Shown here: piece by piece, positions 23,739 to 27,442 of the stretch | How the letters are laid out: every line of letters begins with the position of its first letter | How positions within the stretch are numbered: the first letter of the stretch is position 1 | DNA from: JAVKFY01 sp040223615 | GTDB lineage: Bacteria; Pseudomonadota; Alphaproteobacteria; GCA-2731375 | DNA length: 27,442 nt | Assembly: GCA_040223615.1 (NCBI GenBank) | Contig: JAVKFY010000078.1 | Span: 1 to 27,442, forward strand | Reading direction: 5' to 3' | The notes under the pieces: generated by a model | Database searches by the model: none | What the model saw: only the letters and a program-made list of their open reading frames with translations | Told to the model about the DNA's origin: nothing | Translations under genes and position numbers: made by a program

Positions 23739-24965
23739 CTATCGCGTCGGAACCGAAAACCAAGGAATATCTCCCTGCGCGGCATCTATGACGTGGTTCA
23801 ATAGGGGGACATATGGTGGCTTCTCGACGATATATCCATCGAACAACGGCACTACGGTGGCCGCCCCGGCAACGGCAAATACTACAAGCCCATATTTCGC
23901 CGCGCCAACAAACCGTGACGGAAACAGGGGCAGGCTCGAGTTGCCAACGACGGCCACCACGATCAAAAATGCGGAAACTTGAGAGAGACAGAAAAATCGC
24001 CACAGATCCCAGGCAATAAAGTTCAGGAACAACGGACTTATGGCTCCAAGGCCAACCGCGGTTCCGAGTAGCAGTCTTGTCTGAGATGGCAGCTGCATTC
24101 GCCAGAGATGGTTCCAGCTAAGCGCAATCAAGGCGAAAGGAAGTGGTAACAGGAAAATGGTTGCCGCGAAGGCGTCGACCCATCGCTTTCGGTTCTTCCA
24201 CACTTTCGCGTTGAGGGCCATGTTCCTATCGCCATCTCGGAACAGGACCTTCACCGCGGCGGTTCGTACCTCGAAATTCTCCGCTCGGGAGTCTATGTGC
24301 TCAATGTATGCTGCATGCCTGTTGGCGGGTAGCATCGTGTCCACCATGACATAGGCAGCCACTGCTGGTGGTGCCACCAACAGCAGGACTGCAATGAGCG
24401 TGCCTCGCTGCCGGGTAACGGCGGCGCGTATCCAGTACTCGACGACGACAGTTGGAAAGAACAAGACAAAGAACGTCTCATGGATGACAACCATGACGAT
24501 GCAGAGCAAGGTGCGACCAATAAGGCCTAGGCAGCCAGCCGGCAAAAGGAAACACAAGAAAACAATGATCAGGCTGATGTGATCAAAATACCCGATCTCG
24601 TGAAATAGAAAGACAAACCCCGGGGACACCACGACAACGGCCGTCAAGAGCCATATGTGGTGATCATGGGCGGCAGTCGCGCGAATCTTCATTACAAGCA
24701 GAATCAGCCAGATCACGCCGATAGTATAGCAAAGCAACGCCAGAATTCCGTAACTGATACTGTGGCCTAAAAAAAACTGAAGGACTTCTCCGATCAGCCC
24801 TCTCTTTATAACACCCTCGCTGTAGTCGAACAGAAAATGCGTTAAGGACCAAATATTGGGGAGTCGAATTCCTGAAAGAATTGAGAATATCAAGGCGGCA
24901 CAAGCCAGGACCACCTCCGGTCTCTTTCCGGCGAATGTGAGCAGCGATCTTGATGCGTTTGTCAA
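23739..24965 (-). CDS. Polytopic membrane protein of unknown function
   Basis: A 408-residue, very hydrophobic protein with about nine or ten predicted helices. After the first helix comes FDYSEGVIKRGLIGE (46-60), a charged loop motif. Later segments such as LLPAGCLGLIGRTLLCIVMVV follow, and HETFFVLFFP includes a His-Glu pair in a helix. Its size and topology are in the range of Wzy-type polymerases and other lipid-linked glycan membrane enzymes, but I cannot assign it. The listed start is TTG 24965, which has no visible ribosome-binding site. A GTG at 24914, preceded by GGAAAGAGA, is an alternative giving a shorter N-terminus. The gene is AT-rich for this window (one 60-base line near 24781 counts 29/60 G+C). 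It is first in the 19.9-25.0 kb module. Confidence 0.72.
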   Translation of the reverse strand: MTNASRSLLTFAGKRPEVVLACAALIFSILSGIRLPNIWSLTHFLFDYSEGVIKRGLIGEVLQFFLGHSISYGILALLCYTIGVIWLILLVMKIRATAAHDHHIWLLTAVVVVSPGFVFLFHEIGYFDHISLIIVFLCFLLPAGCLGLIGRTLLCIVMVVIHETFFVLFFPTVVVEYWIRAAVTRQRGTLIAVLLLVAPPAVAAYVMVDTMLPANRHAAYIEHIDSRAENFEVRTAAVKVLFRDGDRNMALNAKVWKNRKRWVDAFAATIFLLPLPFALIALSWNHLWRMQLPSQTRLLLGTAVGLGAISPLFLNFIAWDLWRFFCLSQVSAFLIVVAVVGNSSLPLFPSRFVGAAKYGLVVFAVAGAATVVPLFDGYIVEKPPYVPLLNHVIDAAQGDIPWFSVPTR

Positions 24966-25012
24966 GGAGTGAGAGCTTCGACCGAGCTATCCGGCTGTGA
25001 ACTTTCGGGAGG

Positions 25013-25138
25013 ACGTCCACTCGGTCCCAGGAGCCGGCCGGGCCGGTGCGACACTAACGGCGCGCCAAGCTCGCTGAGCTGATCTCTATTGACATCAAGA
25101 CCCTCAGCCGCTTCGAGCGCATCGGCTATCGCCACGCC
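25013..25138 (+). pseudogene. IS481-type transposase fragment (degenerate)
   Basis: Read on the plus strand from 25013, the frame gives QEPAGPVRH, a TAA stop at 25055-25057, then RRAKLAELISIDIKTLSRF and ERIGYRHA. This follows the order of the IS481 transposase region between the helix-turn-helix and the catalytic core, usually like EPAEPVRRYER, then GELIHIDIKKLGRF. The stop falls where a Tyr-Glu pair would be expected, consistent with a small in-frame deletion. After about 25138 the similarity fades. No intact flanking terminal repeats were found by eye. A dead IS remnant. Confidence 0.65.
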
Positions 25139-25407
25139 CAACTGGCTAAATCGATTCAACTGACATCGCCGGCACGGCAGTCCAAGATCAATCACACTAA
25201 TCAGCCGCCTCGGACTGGCCGAAAACAACCTGTTGAGGCTCCACACCTAGTTCTCCACAATCCCACCGGAGGCAGCAACTCACGTTTGGCACCTAGTACG
25301 CGAGAATGGCGCGCGCAACCCATGTCCGATATTTCTCGTGCAGACCAAATTGCCTCACACGATTCCGTTTAGTGGATTATACTTCCGTTGCGAGAGAAGG
25401 CAAAACA

Positions 25408-25551
25408 ATGACGCCTTTCGAAGGCCATAAACCCGCAAAGGTTATCCGTCCCCACGACGGACATCAGCATCCCATGAGAACGGCGGGTCCCCGGGGGGCA
25501 TCTGGGGGGTTCGGCGGCACGCGTGTCTCGTTAGTTGATAGCCAACAGTAA
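25408..25551 (+). CDS. Possible small protein (47 residues), unrecognised
   Basis: ATG 25408 is preceded by AGAAGG at 25395-25400, a very good ribosome-binding site at 7-base spacing. TATACT at 25378-25383 upstream could be a -10 box, but no matching -35 is seen at the right distance. The product (begins MTPFEGHKPAKVIRPHDG) is basic, His/Gly-rich and without hydrophobic segments. It resembles nothing I know and lies in a decayed intergenic region, so it may be spurious. Confidence 0.3.
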   Translation: MTPFEGHKPAKVIRPHDGHQHPMRTAGPRGASGGFGGTRVSLVDSQQ

Positions 25552-25652
25552 AGCGTTCATGCGGCTACTGCGAAAAGAGATCGGTTCCGGCGCCGTCTTG
25601 GTGCAGCAGATTACGGCTTGGTCCGAACACCCGGATCAGAGCGTCTACTCAG

Positions 25653-26312
25653 TCAGGAGCCCGAGGCGCGTCCCGGCGCACGGCCGTCCTTGAAGCGTTT
25701 GCGTCCGACGAGTTGGACGAAAATCACCAGCGCGGCGAGCACCACGAGCATGCCGATGTACGCCCAGTGCCGTTTTTCCAGCACCTGGTAGACCAGCCCG
25801 TGGGCAACCACCAGCACGGCAATCAGGTAGCTGAAACGCTGTAGCGACTTCCAGCGCGCTACCCCGAGTCGGCGCAGCGCCCTGTTGCTCGAGATCGCTA
25901 GCAGCACGAGCAGCACGACGGTCGCGACTAAGCCGACATGGTTGGTCAGGCCGAATAGGTCGTATCGCACCGGCAGCCACTGATCCATGCGCGGCTGCGG
26001 CACGAAATAGAACCAGAAGCGTCCGCCGAGGTGCACCTGCAACCCCAGCACCGTATGCGCCAGGCCGAACAGCGCGGCCCAGATCCCGAGGTCGCGGCGC
26101 AGGTAGGTCGACACCGGGTTCGGTTGCCTACGGATCACTTTCAAGGGGCCCAGCACCAGGGTCAACGCCAGCAGCAGCAAGGCCACATAGGCGGTTGCCA
26201 GACTGGCACGCTGCAGTGTCGATGCATCGGGAAACAGGCGCGCGATGGCGAAAGATGCCACCAGCCCGCCGAGAAGAATGCTAACGTGGCGCGCCAGCCG
26301 CCGACGGTTCAC
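25653..26312 (-). CDS. MsrQ/YedZ-like haem-binding membrane protein (ferric reductase-like domain)
   Basis: A 219-residue protein with about six hydrophobic helices. It has the histidine pattern of ferric-reductase-like transmembrane proteins: H86 in FGLAHTVLG, H94, H125 in LTNHVGLVA and H171 in LVVAHGLVYQ. RWKSLQRFSYL (153-163) resembles the RWxxLHRLVYL segment of MsrQ, the haem b subunit that passes electrons to the periplasmic methionine sulfoxide reductase MsrP. No MsrP is in the window, so another electron acceptor is possible and I withhold the gene symbol. The start is GTG 26312, divergent from the methyltransferase by 50 bases. It seems unrelated to the glycan locus. Confidence 0.78.
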   Translation of the reverse strand: MNRRRLARHVSILLGGLVASFAIARLFPDASTLQRASLATAYVALLLLALTLVLGPLKVIRRQPNPVSTYLRRDLGIWAALFGLAHTVLGLQVHLGGRFWFYFVPQPRMDQWLPVRYDLFGLTNHVGLVATVVLLVLLAISSNRALRRLGVARWKSLQRFSYLIAVLVVAHGLVYQVLEKRHWAYIGMLVVLAALVIFVQLVGRKRFKDGRAPGRASGS

Positions 26313-26362
26313 GGCCGGTTTCCCGCGATCTGAGGCCAGTTCGAGGTCAAGCGCACGTCCGC

Positions 26363-27286
26363 ATGAGTAATCCCTCCGAATTCAAGACATCCGACGCCGA
26401 CAGTTATCGCAATGTCGTCGCAAGCTTCGACCGGTACACCCAGCGTTTCACCCGGCACCTCCTGCCGCATCTGCGCGATGCGGTGCAGCTCGCGCCCGGA
26501 GACCGGTTGCTCGACGTCGGCACCGGCTCCGGCGTGGTGGCGCTCGGTCTCGCCCCCGTCGTCGGGGCCCACGGGCGGGTCGTCGGCATCGACCTGTCGG
26601 ACGAGATGCTGGCATTTGCGCGAACCCGGGCGCAAGCCGACGCGCACGGCGACCACGTCAGCTTCGAGACTGCGGACGCCGAACAGCTGCCCTTCGAGAA
26701 CGACAGCTTCGATGTCGCCATATCGCTCTACGCCCTGCGCCACTTCCCCAATCCGGATCGCGCCGTCGCGGAGCTGCACCGGGTCGTCCGCCCCGGCGGC
26801 CGCGTCGCCATCGCCGTTGGCAGTCGGCCGAGTCTGCTGTCACCGGCGGGGCAGCGCGCGGCGGTGCGGCGGCTCGCCAGCATGTACCGCACCAGTACCG
26901 GGCGCGAGCTCAACGCCTGTGCCCATGTCGACGCGCTTGTGGACGCGCACCTGCCGCCGCCCGCCGCGCAGGAGATCGCCGGCTGGGTTAGCACTCGGGA
27001 GAGCTTTGGACAACCGGTCGCCACGCTGCTGCGCCAGGCCGGCTTCGAGGTCGCGCGCTCCGGCTGGCACGGCCAGTACACCATCGTCGACGACATCGAC
27101 GACTTCTGGGACCTGCAGGTCACCTTTTCCAGCCGCGCACGCAAGCGGATCGCGGCAGCCGCGCCGCAACAGGTGGCCGACCTGCGTCGCGCCTTCGACG
27201 CACAGTGTGCCGCGGTGCTGGCCCGGCGCGGCCGGCTGGTGTACCAGTCCGGCGCCCAGGTGGTGAGCGCGACCAAGCCGGCCTAG
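26363..27286 (+). CDS. Class I SAM-dependent methyltransferase (UbiE-like)
   Basis: A 307-residue protein. Motif I LLDVGTGSG is at 49-57, the acidic strand-2 end is GIDLS (D77), and ADAEQLPFENDSFDVAIS and RVVRPGGRVAI are motifs typical of UbiE/Coq5-type and other small-molecule methyltransferases. The C-terminal third (about 190-307) is an extra region without a recognised domain. The substrate is not evident. The ATG at 26363 has only a weak upstream GAGG. Its stop codon overlaps, on the opposite strand, the stop of an IS481-type transposase (CTAG at 27283-27286), so the C-terminus may have been shaped by that insertion. It is divergent from the MsrQ-like gene. Confidence 0.87.
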   Translation: MSNPSEFKTSDADSYRNVVASFDRYTQRFTRHLLPHLRDAVQLAPGDRLLDVGTGSGVVALGLAPVVGAHGRVVGIDLSDEMLAFARTRAQADAHGDHVSFETADAEQLPFENDSFDVAISLYALRHFPNPDRAVAELHRVVRPGGRVAIAVGSRPSLLSPAGQRAAVRRLASMYRTSTGRELNACAHVDALVDAHLPPPAAQEIAGWVSTRESFGQPVATLLRQAGFEVARSGWHGQYTIVDDIDDFWDLQVTFSSRARKRIAAAAPQQVADLRRAFDAQCAAVLARRGRLVYQSGAQVVSATKPA

Positions 27287-27442
27287 TTGTTCGGTCCCGG
27301 AATGAGATGGTCTGGATGGAGATTGAACCTTTTGGGCTCCTCGATCCACTTTCTTGAGATGAACTCGAAGGGGGTGAGGCCGCGCAGGGTCTTCAGGCGT
27401 CGCGCAAAGTTGTAAGCGTCGATGAATGCCTTCAGGTGGGTT
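27283..27442 (-). mobile_element. C-terminal end of an IS481-type transposase (cut by window edge)
   Basis: The minus strand encodes an uninterrupted C-terminal part of about 52 residues: HLKAFIDAYNFARRLKTLRG, then LTPFEFISRKW, then EEPKRFNLHPDHLIPGPNN and a TAG stop at 27285-27283. This is the well-conserved C-terminus of one IS481 transposase subgroup (AYNFA-RLKTL-GLTPYEF). The rest lies outside the window, so it is not known whether the element is intact. Its terminal inverted repeat was not identified; it should lie in or near the 3' end of the methyltransferase gene. Confidence 0.8.

Larger units (their letters stand above)
24966..25652. other. 687-base gap without an intact recognised gene
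   Basis: This gap holds an IS481-type transposase relic near its left end, and one small unrecognised ORF with a good ribosome-binding site (25408-25551). No RNA gene, clear promoter or terminator is visible. It separates the AT-rich module from the MsrQ-like gene and looks like a decayed insertion site. Confidence 0.6.

Noticed and set aside
24960..24965. TTGACA on the minus strand, a perfect -35 hexamer, at the start of the polytopic membrane gene
   Set aside because: No -10 box at 16-18 bases downstream, and the hexamer lies at or inside the coding start.
24962..25246. Minus-strand ORF of 94 residues over the IS481 relic
   Set aside because: The plus-strand reading explains the sequence as a transposase fragment; the minus frame has no recognisable features.
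1..27442. CRISPR arrays, tRNA and rRNA genes
   Set aside because: No regularly spaced repeat arrays and no tRNA- or rRNA-like segments were seen on either strand.

Overview
The window is a high-GC bacterial chromosome segment dominated by a large surface-glycan (exopolysaccharide, capsule or O-antigen type) biosynthesis locus. Gene content (Wzx-like flippase, GT2/GT4 glycosyltransferases, sugar-nucleotide enzymes, an MsrQ-like haem membrane protein, IS481-type transposase pieces) fits a Gram-negative, probably a proteobacterium. I cannot name the genus from sequence alone.

Layout. (A) About 0.16-18.3 kb, all on the minus strand: eighteen tightly packed genes transcribed from the flippase (18333) towards galE (156), many with ATGA, GTGA or TGATG stop/start overlaps. 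In transcription order: Wzx-like flippase; two small membrane proteins built from a shared LPGY-containing unit; an FAD oxidoreductase; a Gfo/Idh/MocA dehydrogenase; a GT2-like protein; two GT4 glycosyltransferases; a NodB-type deacetylase; a second GT2-like protein; a canonical GT2; a UDP-glucuronate decarboxylase (UDP-xylose synthase); a third GT2-like protein; a methyltransferase with a zinc ribbon; a second Gfo/Idh/MocA protein; a fourth GT2-like protein; a third Gfo/Idh/MocA protein; and UDP-glucose 4-epimerase. (B) 18.6-19.7 kb: one plus-strand sulfotransferase, divergent from the flippase, with a 10-bp direct repeat in front of it. (C) 19.9-25.0 kb, minus strand: a visibly AT-richer module with a GT-C-like membrane glycosyltransferase, a GMC-type oxidoreductase, a small Tat-signal-like protein and an unrecognised polytopic membrane protein. 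(D) 25.0-27.4 kb: an IS481-type transposase relic, an MsrQ-like haem membrane protein, a SAM methyltransferase, and the C-terminal end of another IS481-type transposase running off the window.

How the genes may work together (inference): GalE and UXS supply UDP-galactose and UDP-xylose. The three Gfo/Idh/MocA proteins and the FAD protein could make further oxidised or rearranged sugars. The glycosyltransferases build a lipid-linked repeat unit that is deacetylated and methylated, the flippase exports it, and the sulfotransferase and module C may decorate it further. No initiating phosphoglycosyltransferase, chain-length regulator or outer-membrane exporter is in the window, so the pathway is incomplete here. 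The most unusual elements are the four divergent GT2-like paralogs with a shared C-terminal W-x-x-G-E motif (one has lost the expected acidic residues), the LPGY-repeat membrane proteins, and the small Tat-like protein paired with the GMC oxidoreductase.
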